Source: Punica granatum (Eukaryota; Streptophyta; Magnoliopsida; Myrtales; Lythraceae). From it: a stretch of DNA of 64,000 nt. Under the pieces are notes generated by a model. It worked only from the letters and a program-made list of their open reading frames with translations, searched no databases and had not been told where the DNA came from. This document shows positions 27,078-38,980 of this stretch, in pieces. A program made the position numbers and the translations under genes. Position 1 is the first letter of the stretch, and every line of letters begins with the position of its first letter. The stretch covers positions 7,026,982 through 7,090,981 of the forward strand of contig NC_045134.1 in NCBI RefSeq assembly GCF_007655135.1. Reading direction: 5' to 3'.

Positions 27078-30000
27078 TCATCCGTCGTACTTGCAAAGGT
27101 TCTCGAATCCCATGTACTCGTGCTGCTCTATCTTCCCGATCATGTTCGATATCCCAACTCCACCTGTCATCCCAAAGTTTGACAGAGGGTCATCTACTCT
27201 ACGCATAATCTCCAATCATTTCAAGATCAAATAATTTTCCGAAGCCGTGAATCTTTTAGATGAGTCGCAGTTGCAGGTGAAACGAAATGCTATCAAAGCT
27301 GTATTTTCTATTTTCCTTTGTCAAAGGCTTTAAGACTCAATTTTTTCACAGATCACAGAATTTTCACCACGAAGAATGTTGGGCAAGTATATTAATACGG
27401 AAAGGGAGAGAAAAAAGAGATCCAATTAGCCTCACCTAGAGAGATTGCACTGACAAAGATCGTGAAGGCTAAGATGAAGATGATGAGAGATGCCCTTCCG
27501 AACAGAATAATAAGCCTCCTCACAATGTGTTGCCCGACCAAAGCAGCAATAGTAGCCACAACGACAAAGTACATAGCTGCCAAAAACAAAATGAACATAA
27601 ACACTAATAGGTTACTGAGTTCTATGTATTTGGATTTAACAGTAAAATGCATAAACAACAGGGGAATGTTTGGTATAAAAGAACGGAAAAGGGAAAAAGT
27701 TGCAAAATGCCCTGGATTTTTCCATTCCTCGGTACCAAGCATGACATAAGAAGTGACTGAGAAGTTCCTAGAAACATCGTATACCGTATGGAACGGGAAA
27801 TCGTTTCAGAAGATAGTATTCCACGACAGACATGGATGAAGAGAAGGTCATTGCAAAGGTTGCAGTGGCACTAGAGACCTGTGCAGCAAAGCAAACATAA
27901 AACAAAGATGTCACGTAACATTCGCACTATGGGCTAAGAACAACGGCAGGCAGCTGTAGCTTCTATTTCCATTTTCCTGAGTTTTGGATTACCCATTCCT
28001 GTACTGTACTTTCTTCTTATGAAGTAAGCTCAAGACAAGATAACGACACCCGAACTCGACATGAAGTCACTGAGAGTAACCCTTGCCTGACTCAGCATGA
28101 CGACTTTCAACTCGAAGTTGACAAAATTCGCGGGTTATTCACGACCTAACTTTTTCTAAGAGATGAAGAAAACTAACCTGAGGGGGAACCCCGAGCTCAA
28201 GAAACAGAGGCCCCATTATAAAACCGCCACCAAGCCCCAGAAGTCCACCAACTATTCCAGCAAGAACACCACAGGCACAGTAAAGCACAAGTTGGTGGGC
28301 CCGAAAATCAGTGGTTTGTTCACCTTTCGATGAAATCACTCTCCTGCCCTTGTACAGGCTGATTGCTTCGTAAAGAGAAACTGAAACAGAAACTGGTATC
28401 TGCAACAGAATTAAAGGGCGAAAAAGAATACACCCAAAAAAAAAAAAAGAGGGCGAAAAAGAAAATGCTTCAGGGCAAATGACAGAGAAATTTATTAGTA
28501 CCAAACTTGCAATAAGTATTGATATGATTAATGAAAGATACACAGCTGAGCCTTTCTTCCGACAGATGAATTTAACAAAATGAAAAGATCTTTTGAGAAT
28601 TTATAAATACCTGCAACAAATTGAGCACCCAATATCCCACCGAGCAGGTACTTGTCTGATTCTGTCACCAAACGAGGAGATTTCAGTTGTTGGCAAAGCC
28701 TCTGGGTTAGATTACTATGAACAAATGTGTTAATGATATCCTAGGAAATTTGCAGAAAAGCAAGAAGTTTGGGAACAGTAGGAAAACCTTTGCTATCTGA
28801 AGCCCAAGAAATGCAACCCAGACAAACACGAGGAGTCCCAGCTCCATCCAGTAAACATTCTCGATAATGGACACCTGCAACAAGGAACCTGTGTCAATCG
28901 TACAATATTCACTCTATAACTGTGGAGAGGTTTGGGATTTCTTTTTCCATTTTTTGATGCCTAGTCCTTATTCAAGTTTTGCACTCTCTTGAAGCTTGAG
29001 AATTGAAAATTTTATAGAAGCCACTTCTCTTAACAGAACGATGAAAAACAAATTTTCATTAAGGAACAATTGGATTTCCTCATTTTTATATTTAAATCAG
29101 GAGAAAATCACAGAAGCAAAAAAAGATAGGAACAGTATATGTGTGCCACGTAATGGACGCACATAATAAAAACAGGTTGGAGGAGGGAAACGAGAAATTT
29201 CTGAAAACTGGTTGAAAACAGAAAGTCACCTCAGTTTTCTTTGTGGGATTTCCTGGACCGCTTGGGAGGGGCCTGTACTCAACGTTTGTGCTCTCATTGC
29301 CTGTCAAATGATGAATGCCTGATGTGAGAGAAAGAGATTCTAAGTAAATGAACCTCGTTTTACAAAAAAATGAGCAGAATTCAAACTAACCGGTAGCCTC
29401 TAAAAGCCTCACAGCCTCCTGAAAATGACATCCCCTCAGTAAGTGACAACCAAAATTTTCTTGATAAACTCATGCAATAAGCAGCACTGTGAATTCCTAT
29501 CACAATCTTTGTCAAGCAAGAACAATTTTAATTTGCTGAACGAGAGACGATGAACTTGACAAGATCTCCTCATCTTAACTACGTTACCTTATATTGCAAT
29601 AGTTCAAGAATGTAGCATCCCAGCACGAAGAGTTACTTTCTATGTCCCAGTCTCAAATATAGGAGAACACTTATTTTGGCATCTAAAGATGAAAGCATTT
29701 CAATAATAACAAGTTCAAAAAGACTTTGCAACCATTGATACATTATATTTGGTATTTTGGATCCGAGAAAAGGTCAGTTAAATAGCACATATTCTAAATT
29801 ACTCTTGATGATGAATTGAGAATTCAACTAAGGAGATTCATCTTCTGTACCCAAGAAAATGTACCCTTTTCATTATGGTCTCTTTCTTCCACGTTTCCAC
29901 CCCCTTGATGAATGCCTTAGTCGATGTTCCTGCAAAAAAGCAATAATATCACAGCCAAATTATTCTCTATCATCATTTATTTACTAACATAATTGAATAT

Positions 30001-32161
30001 CATCAATAGACGCAATTTCAACATTTATTACCAATAAAGAGAACAATTAGCAAAACCGTGACCATCCAATCTGCAAAAATCACATTAAAGGCAACTCCAA
30101 TGCTGATTCCGAGCATTAACATCGGTTGAATGAGAAGTGCCAAGTCATAGTCAATGATGGGCATTTCCAAGGTGGGATGCCTTAACTTGAGGTTATAGTA
30201 AACGGTCGACCCAGCAGCCCCCATGATCATGCCTGAACACAAGCAGAACATAATTAAGGACGTTAACAGTAGAGTGGCGTCCAGTGTAAGTGATTTAGGT
30301 TGAGCGGAAACAAAATTGCATGGCCCAGAAGGGGCAGGGGAGAGGAAACAAACTAGAGTTATTACAATTTTTGTGTCATTCCATTCCCTTCTTATGTCAT
30401 TTTGTTTTACCTACGCCATTTAGGTAAATCCACTCTATCTAAACTGGAATTCAGTGATTTGAAAAAGGCTATTTCCAACGGGTGATTGAACTTGTCCAAA
30501 TGGGCTCTCCTGATAAGGGAGCAAACCAGTCTCCTATCCTATGGGGTAAATCTTGGTTAAGCAGTGCTGTGTTGATCGCTTAAAAAATCGAGGTTTACTT
30601 CTCAAAAACACATTCTTCACGGTAACGGTAACTCAGAGGCACCGACAAACTTAGCCTTACAGGTAAGGATTGAGACTTCCTCTTTACTCCCTTGACTCAT
30701 GTACTACCTATTATAGAAGGTTCCACATAGGACTAAACTACAGGTAATAAGTAATGAAGCATCGGTTCTCATGTTCCATTTGATAAAAGCAGTAAGGTAT
30801 TCTGTTTCTCAGATATTCAATGAAGAAGTCTCAAAATTTTATGGGCCGGTGACAAACATTTTGATATAGCTGTCGCTGACTTTGCGTCGAATCCAATGAT
30901 TAGGCTAAGCATTGGGACAAAAATTCCCCCACCACCAACACCACCTACACTCCCGAATGCAGCCCCGAAGAACCCAACTGTGGTGCCAACAACAATTTGC
31001 CATCCAAATTTCATTTCCTGTGGAGAAGAATTAAAAAATATAAATATGACATCCTATATTTAATAGTTCTAATCTCTTTCAATGTATAGCAGACTGAATT
31101 TATTTAAAAAACGAATAAAGAGCAGAACAGAGCAATGAGATGCCAGAAACAAAAAACTGAGCCGGTTATCAAAAAATAAAAAATAAAAACAAGAAACAGA
31201 CCCATTATCATATTAATAATTTCAGCTAATCCTTCAGACATTGAGGACGAGTTCAAAACTTTGGATCCCACATACATAACGCTACCAAACAACAAAATGC
31301 AGAAACAAGTAACTTACTCCCCCCATTACCACCTAAACGGTATTATCAGAAAGGCTTAATAACAAAAAAAAAAAGGCACAAACTCTTTAATTTTAATAAT
31401 TCTAGCACGAACTTTTTTCCTTAACCTAAAAATGCACAAACTTTCAATTTGATAACAATTCTAGCACCGCGTAAAATTTTTCGTTAATTCGGACAGAATC
31501 GAGGCCCCCAATCGGGAGGAGGGCACCGGCGACCCCAATCGGGGGTGGTGGGCGGAATCGATGCCACCATCCCCGGATAAAAGTTCGTGCTAGAATTATT
31601 AAAATGTGGAAGTTTTGTGCTTTTATTTGTTATTAAGCCCATTAAAAAGTAATGGTAAGTTTTTTACTAGCATGTCACGCTCGCCAGATATCTATTCAAT
31701 CAACCACCATATACTAAAAGAAAACAAAAATGAAAACTTCTAAGCTGAGGTTACCTAAATTACTAGAGAAAAGAAATGAGTGCAAGAATTTCCTAATGGG
31801 TGACAGAAAGTACACAAATTCATGACAAACCATGCTCAAATTTTTTTACCAACATATAACCTCAACCGGCCCATGTATCAAATCAACAAGCAACAAAAAC
31901 CCTGAAAAAAAAGTGAAAGCAGTGGAACCATGTGATTACCGGCCAAACATGCTGATAACCCGTCTGATCAGACTGCCACAAGAAATTTGCAGCCTTGAGG
32001 AGATAATTGGAGAAGGGCCCCTCTGATCCATCAGACCCCGAGCTCCCTCTCTCATGCTTCAAGCCCCTCTCAGCAGAGACGAAAAAGAGAGCAAACAGGA
32101 GGTTCAACAGAACTGGCGAGAACGATCTCAAGAACCGCAATTTCGCTCCAAATAGGGCCAT
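27078..32161 (-). CDS. Sulfite exporter TauE/SafE-family membrane protein
   Basis: A multi-pass carrier-like protein of the family that includes bacterial sulfite/sulfoacetate exporters; the plant substrate is unknown. Twelve exons on the minus strand: 32161-31940, 31017-30858, 30232-30032, 29929-29865, 29418-29391, 29300-29230, 28874-28788, 28661-28611, 28399-28178, 27878-27785, 27576-27436 and 27163-27078. The joined product is 475 residues. A hydrophobic signal-like N-terminus ([16 protein letters not shown]) is followed by two repeated glycine-rich halves: [16 protein letters not shown], then [20 protein letters not shown]. Between them lie hydrophilic linker exons (29929-29230) and [18 protein letters not shown]. 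It ends FENLCKYDG. Exon 5 is only 28 nt and exon 8 only 51 nt, easily missed. Introns 1-2 are long; intron 1 carries a foldback element at 31353-31639. It resembles the At2g25737 type. Confidence 0.92.
31353..31639. mobile_element. Foldback element in intron 1 of the TauE/SafE gene
   Basis: A 287-bp element opens GGCTTAATAACAAA and closes TTTGTTATTAAGCC. The inverted arms continue inwards (GCACAAAC, TTCTAGCACGAAC versus GTTCGTGCTAGAA, GTTTTGTGC). The core is GC-rich (CCCCAATCGGG repeated). Flanking 9-mers TATCAGAAA and CATTAAAAA match at 6 of 9 sites and differ only by transitions, consistent with an old Mutator-type 9-bp target duplication. Confidence 0.6.
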
Positions 32162-35100
32162 ACACACTTCAACCCGACAACAAGAACCTAAGAACAGCTC
32201 GAATCCTGTGACCCAACTCACCAAGCTAAGGCCTTTAGCGAAGAAATCGGCTGCAGGGGGAGTATGGAATGAAGGGCAGGTGATGGATATCTGCTGCAAG
32301 CTTCGAGAATGCGGGTGGAAGAAGGAGGGTGGCTGTGGGGGCGAATGGGGAAGGTAAAATCCCAAATTTTTTTTCAGATAAAAGAGTGAGAAAATGAACG
32401 AGGGTGAGTGGTTTGGCAGAAAAGCAAAAAGGAGAAGGGAGTAAGGAGAACGATGGAAAGGAGGAGGGGTCACGTCGTTTGAACTCTGAACTCTGAAAGG
32501 CGGATACAAAGGAGAAGAAGAAAGGCTCCTCTCTCGCTCTCCACTATTTCCGCATTAGAGGGGGTTGGTTTGGTCAATTCTTGTTTTCACATTAATAAAG
32601 AGGAAAACGATTGTTTTGTCGTTCTAATAATAGGACACAACAATTATAGGAATAGGACACAACAGTTTTCTTTTTTCCTTTTACTTTTTTTTTTTGTTTC
32701 TCCTTTCTTTCCTTTTTCATTTTTTATGGAGTACAATCAGAAGTCTAAAGACCGCAACAATCCAATTCGAGCCGGGTGAATCATTAAGGAATAAAACATT
32801 TTAAACATGAATTTTTGAATAATTAAAAATTTTATTTAAGCAAATTAAGTGTCAAATCACTTAAAATAAATTAAATATCTTTTTTTCTTTTGATCAGATT
32901 TTATTGCTACTGTCTTTCTCAATGCTAATAAACAAGGGAGAGGAAAAGGTCGGCTGACGTGCAGGGGCAGATCTTGTTCGGGCACGGTTGTTTGCATCCT
33001 TCCATCGCGATGTCCCCATCCGGTTTATCAACATGTGTTATTTAACTGTTATCTCGTCTCAATCCAATTCAATATGTCTCAATCTCTTGAAGAGCAATTA
33101 CGAAATATAATGTAATTGACAAATTATACTTCATGTGCATTTCATAGTAATAGATAAGTTTATACTTGCACTGGAACTAGACAGTCGTGACACGCTTAAA
33201 AAAAAAATACTACTCTTTTTTTTTGCTGGAAAAATACAACTCTTTCTGCTAGAAAGAAGGACTTCTCATTCTTTCCAAAAAAGCTCTGGGGCCCTATATA
33301 TGAGCAAACTTTCAAGATGGCAAGCCATTTCCTAGATTTTCCTAGGCCATAAAGATTCCTCTTTAAATGTCAGTTACATCATTGAATGATGAAAATTCCC
33401 TTTCCTTGGTAAAAGTAAGGAGTATATTGTCGAGTTTAAAATCGAAAAGTCATGTCAAAAGCATCCTATAAAAATCTAAATATCAATTTAACAATATAAG
33501 ATTGACAATTAAAATTGTGAAGTCGAACCACTAAAAAGAACAAGTGTCAACAAACGGTACTAACAATTTATTGATTGCTTCATGAGGATCATCCCAACTA
33601 CGATAGCAAGTCTAGCGTCAAAAAATGGAGTTTGGTCTATAGTACGACTCCACGATGGGATTCTTGAGCCCTTGACTATAATCTCGTATGGGATTGATAT
33701 CAACCGAGCTTCCATAAGGCCATCCATGGGCAGCTAAAACTTGCAGAAGAGCTAAAACATTTTAGTGCTTTCATATTATAGTCCTTCTAATTCTTGATTT
33801 GTTTTTGTCCAGTCTCTCTGAATATTTTCTGTTTACATACTTTTATTAAATTTTAATTAGAGAAATTTGTGGTCTTATCTTTTGTTGTTATTTCTTTAAT
33901 CCTAATTCTTTTTCCATTCAGTTTTGCCTCAACATTAACTGTCTCATTTCTCATTGTTCTAAAGTTCAATTTTCGTAAAGAATACCAACATATTTTGAAA
34001 TGAAATTTATTTTTAAATTATAAAAATACATTAAATAACGATTAGCGTAATTACGATCTTACTTAATGTGTCATACTCAAACTCACAAACTTCATTAGTG
34101 GCTAGTATCAAGCCATAATTGCCTCCATTTTTTCTAGATTTTTTCCATTTCTTTGTTCGCAGTCTTGTTGATGGAACTTCAATGTAGACAACCATTTTCA
34201 CCAAGATTGCCTATATTGCTCCCTACTCCCAATGTAGACCGCCATTTCTCACCAAGATTTCCTTGCCATTCTCTTAGTTCACGAGTTTCATTTTCTTATT
34301 TTCACGTTAGTTCGTATTATTTTTAAGATTAAATATTTTTATTAAATTCCATCTGGGCATTTTTACGAAAAACTAAGCCATGAAGAAAATAAATAATACA
34401 TTTAATATTAAGAATAAAATTAAACAAACAAATGAAAAAAAATAGCAAAAGAAGGTTGAGGACTGAAATTAGATCTTTCTCTAATAAAAGTATTTGACAT
34501 GTATCATATTTATAGCTTAAGAAGACTCAAACATTGTTTTACTTTTATAATTAAGATTAAGATTAGATGATTTTTATAGTTTTTTCGTGTCCCTATATAT
34601 TATAATCGATCCTTTTTTGAGTAAAATCATTTTTTAAAATTCTCGTTTGTACGTGGTGTCTTTGTGGATTTCTTACTTACGAAATACATATATTAATCAA
34701 TTTTCCCCCCAATTATACCAATTTTTCTAAGCAAAATGCGCATACGTTAGGGGTCCATTAATGAGAAGGGGCTGGGTAAAGCTTGAACCCAGTTCCTACA
34801 GTGATGAATATATGCGCAATTGAATTTTCAGGGTAGTTATATATTTGTGTATTGATAAGACCATTCAATTTTTGGTCCCCCACCAAGATCCTCCACGTAC
34901 GGGACAAGATCTCATGATCAGCAGAACAAGTTATATATCAACGGGTCCAACTGATCCGTGACTTGCGGGAAACATGCAACCACATGGATTCTTAAAATGC
35001 TCCAATTGTCGTGTCAAATCACAGTACTGTCTTGACGTTCTATATTCGAGTCGCTCTCCATGCAAAAACATATAACACTATAATAGGAGGCGAAGAAATT

Positions 35101-36124
35101 TAAATATAAGAAGAAAAATGGATTCATAATCCATTATGAATACGTGGAGCGGTCATACATCAAAACACGAGTAAAAGATATATCATTATGTTTCACTCGT
35201 TAAATAACATACAGAAAATTTACAAATAAATATCGATAGGTGCATAATAATATATAACTAAAATTGATCTAGGAAATTTTGAGAATGTAAATATTGCGTG
35301 ACTAATCAATACGATCATATTTTGAAATATATTTTATGTCTTACATAAACCAAATAATATCTCTAGTAGTAATAGGAGGATCTACTTGACTCGAGGGAGT
35401 TCATGGGAGCTGATCGACCCCTCGCACCTTATCGGCGGGTCGCTCTCTGTGAGGACAATAACGTTAACCAAAACTACTGGGTCCTAAAAGGATGTGACTG
35501 CTTCTAGTCCACCAAAACCTTTATTTTTTTCAGCTAAGAAATTAAAAAAGAAAATGGCTTTCTTAAAATGCCCCTGTAGTTGTGTCAAATTACCACGCTG
35601 CCATCAGTCACTAGCTCCTCAATGCAATGGAGCTCAGCTTACTGCGCTTTTGCCTCCGACTTTGCAAATAAATATGACTCTTTGTTGCCCCGATTGGTCA
35701 AACACATATACACCACTAAATAATTTTTTTCTTAAATAATAAACTCTCATATAATTAATTTTATGTATATATTTTGGCCATTGGCGATATATATATATAG
35801 ACTTGCCGGAAAAAAGTTAGATGACGTGCCACAGACTACCCCAGGCTAAACAACTTGAGGTTAAAAGGTTATCCCGAAGATAATAAATTCCATGTATAAA
35901 TTGCTCTACAATCAAATTTCGATTAATTAATGAAGATAAAAAAAGTTAATCCTTAGTTGTGATAATTGAAAAGTTGGGAGTTCTATGCTAGAGCTAGTCC
36001 TGTTGACTATTATCTTGATATAAGTTAAATAATGCATGTAGTGCGGTTTTACCAGATCCAATCTTCAGCCCTGCAATGCAAGGATCAAATAACATGTTAA
36101 GCAGGTTGTGCAGACCGGCTCGAA
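32162..36124. other. Upstream region of the TauE/SafE gene and AT-rich gene-free DNA
   Basis: Positions 32162-32560 are purine-rich and probably hold the leader and promoter of the minus-strand TauE/SafE gene. From there to 36124 I see no gene. The sequence is AT-rich with scattered poly-T/poly-A runs and a short imperfect direct repeat at about 34180-34260 (AATGTAGAC...CACCAAGATT twice). These are probably remains of old insertions. Confidence 0.5.
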
Positions 36125-36144
36125 TCAATATACAATATATAAAA

Positions 36145-37054
36145 GGGCAAATTACACAAAAAAACTTAAATTTTGTAAAACGTTTCAGTTTTGTCCTAAA
36201 TTTTGTTTTGTAACAAAATAAACCATAAGTTTTCTAAATTGTCTAATAAATGACCTCCGTTAAAAATTCCGTCAATTTTGCATACGTGGACTGTTAATTT
36301 CAGACATAAATTAATAAAAAAATAAGATAGGTTAAATAAAAAAATTTAAATTTTCAAAAAAGTCTCAATTTCATCATAAATTTGGTTTGTAATGAAAAAA
36401 ATCATATGTTTTTGTTCATAAAGTCAGCCCCGGCTAGCATCTTCTCTCATGGACCATTTCTGAGAAATTTTTAAAATATGTATTTTTTAAATTACAAATC
36501 AAAATTTGAAACAAAACTGAGACTTTTTTGAAAATTTAGGTTATTTTTGTAAAGAAAAGAGAAGATGATCAGATGATGTGTAAATTTTGTGGGTCTTATG
36601 AAGTCCACATAGGCAAATAGACGGCAAACTTAACAAAATGGTAATGGAAGGTCAAATCTGAGACGATTCTCAAAACATATGGGTGTGTTTGTTTTCCCAA
36701 CAATGTTCAACTCAACTCAACTCAACTCAACTCCACTTATCTTCAATTCAACATCACAATCATTACTTTTTTTATTTTTAATTTTTTTTAACCATTCAAT
36801 TCAATTTTTAATATTAAATTTTCTCAACTATTTATTACTTTTTCACAATTTAACAACACAATCATTACTTAATCATTATTTTCTCTCAATTATTTATTAC
36901 TTTTTCACACTTTTTCTCATAATTCAACAATACAATCATTACAAATCAATTAAAACTAAAACTCAGCTCAACTCAACTCTCAATCCAAACACATGGTTTT
37001 CTGTTACAAAACAAAATTTATGATAAAACTTAGATTTTTTTGTGTAATTTACTC
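36145..37054. mobile_element. Mutator-like foldback element 2 with 9-bp TSD, nested in a Helitron
   Basis: A 910-bp element starts GGGCAAATTACACAAAAAAA and ends TTTTTTTGTGTAATTTACTC. Perfect 9-bp direct repeats TATATAAAA flank it (36136-36144 and 37055-37063). The left arm also matches element 3 (46457-46816) over phrases such as GTTTTGTCCTAAATTT, AACCATAAGTTTTCTAAATT and ATGACCTCCGTT, so both belong to one family. The extra length is explained partly by a second insertion at about 36680-36995. Confidence 0.8.
36680..36995. mobile_element. Probable small insertion nested inside foldback element 2
   Basis: Compared with element 3, the sequence before and after this block would be contiguous (..ACATATGG / ATGGTTTTCTGTTACAAAAC). 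The block begins GGGTGTGTTTGTTTTCCCAA and ends CAATCCAAACACA, which are imperfect inverted ends of the hAT/Harbinger-MITE style. It also carries a TCAAC pentamer repeated several times near its left end. The superfamily is uncertain because the target duplication is short. Confidence 0.5.
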
Positions 37055-37844
37055 TATATAAAAGCTGAAATGCAAAGTTGTGAGAGTTTTATTCGATAAC
37101 TCTCAGCTCTCTAAATTTTCTTGATTTCTACACTAACCGTCAGTTCTCTAAATTTTTTTGATTTTTTTATTATTTTAATCTTAAAAACTAATGACGTTCA
37201 ATTATTATCTTGAAAATGGAAGTAACTTTTGCCATCACAAGAAGATATATATAGACTTCCATTCAATGAAAAATTAAGAGGAGATAATAAATTTTTATCA
37301 TAAACCGAGGAGTCACATTTTTGCATCACAAAAATAAAAATATAAGGTATATAATAGTCATTTTTAATAAAAAGTTATCAAAATATTTACATTAAGTAAT
37401 TTAAATTATCAAAATACAATTAGGAAACATTAATTTTAAAAATTGAGAAACTAGATTTTGCATAATATACAATTAAATAAATTTTTAATGAACATTAAAT
37501 AAGATAATTAGTTGTAAAATTGACACAACTGTTTAAAATCAATCTAAAATCTAAAGTATTAGCAATTATTGTTCAGAATTAGAAATTAATGATTGAAAAT
37601 TCTTATTATTCATAACAAGAAAATTCATCTTTATAAATTTTGAATAGTTATTATATGTAAATAAACCCGTGAAACACATGGATTGAAAACTAGTTTGTAT
37701 CAGTTTGGGTTTATAAAACTGCTGAAAATCAGATAGTGCAAATTGAATAAATAACCTCTTGATACTAAATGCTTAAACCCTTTTATTCTTATTCTTCTTC
37801 TTTTTTTTTTTGGCCATCATATGCTTAAACCCCTTCACTATACA

Positions 37845-38980
37845 TTAGGCTATTGAACCCGTGCGTTGCACAGATTTCATAAGGAAAATTTATTATGTTT
37901 AGATATTAAGACAATTATTGATATTGATTTATAATTTATATTAATATATAGAAAATAGAAAAATTATTCTTATACTATAAAAACTTCAATACAATAAATT
38001 TCACACCAACGCTAAATAATATTAATTAAAAAGCTCATAAATAAATATTTCATAGAAATGACCTCAATTATCAATTCAATTTATGAGAAGATAATTATAA
38101 AATGCAAAAGAAAAAAAAAATCCTAGCTAGTTTTATTATCAACGAAAGATTAATAATTATAGAGTCTTTAAAAAATTTTAACATTAAGTATTCACAATTG
38201 TCTCACTCATATTTCATATATTAAGTTTTGTAAATTTGAATAATTTGAAATAAACTTACTTAATTTATATAACGTTAATAACTATTATTAAAATTAATTA
38301 AGAAAAGTTTAATAATTTTTAATGTCTTTAAAATTAGGGAAAAATATATATCATAACACAATCTTTTGCTTTTGCGTCAATGTTATCACAATCTTTCAAA
38401 ATTACATTATATAGCACAATGTTTAGGGTGTAGTGTCAATTATGGCCTGACATCAAAATTTTCATTAAAAGTAAATGAAAGGCTGACGTTGCTCATGTGT
38501 AGATGAATAGTGAGTTCACGCTCTTGTCACATGTAAAATAACCCATATCCCAACTCGCCCAGTGTCCTTTTACCCACCTGACTCCCCCACCATCAATACT
38601 CGAATCCTATTCCAGCCTCTTTAAACTTCAGTTGTCTCACTGTAGCTCCAAATTTCTCTACAGGTTATAATTGACACTATACCCAAAACAATGTGCTATA
38701 TAGTATAATTTTAAGAGGTTGTGATAAAATTGACACAAAAGCAAAATGTTGTGTTATGTCATATAATTTTCTCTTAAGATTATGTATATTTAATAAAATA
38801 AAAAATGCTTATAAAATAGTAATAAGTGATTACAATAAAGAATTCTTCTTCAATTTTTTGAATATATTTTCTTTTATTACGATTAAATAATACTATTCAA
38901 TTTCTATATCACATATTAATTTATTAATCATTTACGATTCTACCATTTAATAAGGAGGGGTACAACTTTATATATATAGA
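37845..38980 (-). mobile_element. Second non-autonomous Helitron, minus orientation, also interrupted
   Basis: On the minus strand it begins TCTATATATATAAAGTTG (38980 downwards, preceded by A). It ends with a hairpin-like CTGTGCAACGCACGGG, then TTCAATAGC and CTAA (37848-37845), followed by T. These are the expected Helitron ends (5' TC, 3' hairpin plus CTRR, AT target). A foldback element at 38337-38773 sits inside it. The remaining native sequence is about 690 bp and AT-rich with no coding capacity. Confidence 0.6.
38337..38773. mobile_element. Mutator-like foldback element 4 with 9-bp TSD, nested in a Helitron
   Basis: A 437-bp element begins GGGAAAAATATATATCATAA and ends in its approximate complement (ATGTCATATAATTTTCTC). 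Inner arm phrases match across the element: ACACAATCTTTTGCTTTTG with CAAAAGCAAAATGTTGTG, and TAGCACAATGTTTAGGGT with ACCCAAAACAATGTGCTA. Flanking 9-mers TTAAAATTA (38328-38336) and TTAAGATTA (38774-38782) differ by one transition. The core (38440-38640) is less AT-rich and non-coding. Confidence 0.75.

Larger units (their letters stand above)
36125..37693 (+). mobile_element. Non-autonomous Helitron, interrupted by a foldback element
   Basis: With the nested element at 36145-37054 and one target copy removed, the 5' end reads TCAATATACAATATATAAAA followed by GCTGAAATGC, a typical plant Helitron start (TC plus AT-rich plus AAAGC). The 3' end has a small imperfect hairpin (CCCGTG AAA CACATGG, 37666-37681), then ATTGAAAA and CTAG at 37690-37693. 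The flanking bases are A (36124) and T (37694), the expected AT target. Native length would be about 650 bp. It has no coding capacity, so it is non-autonomous. Confidence 0.65.
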
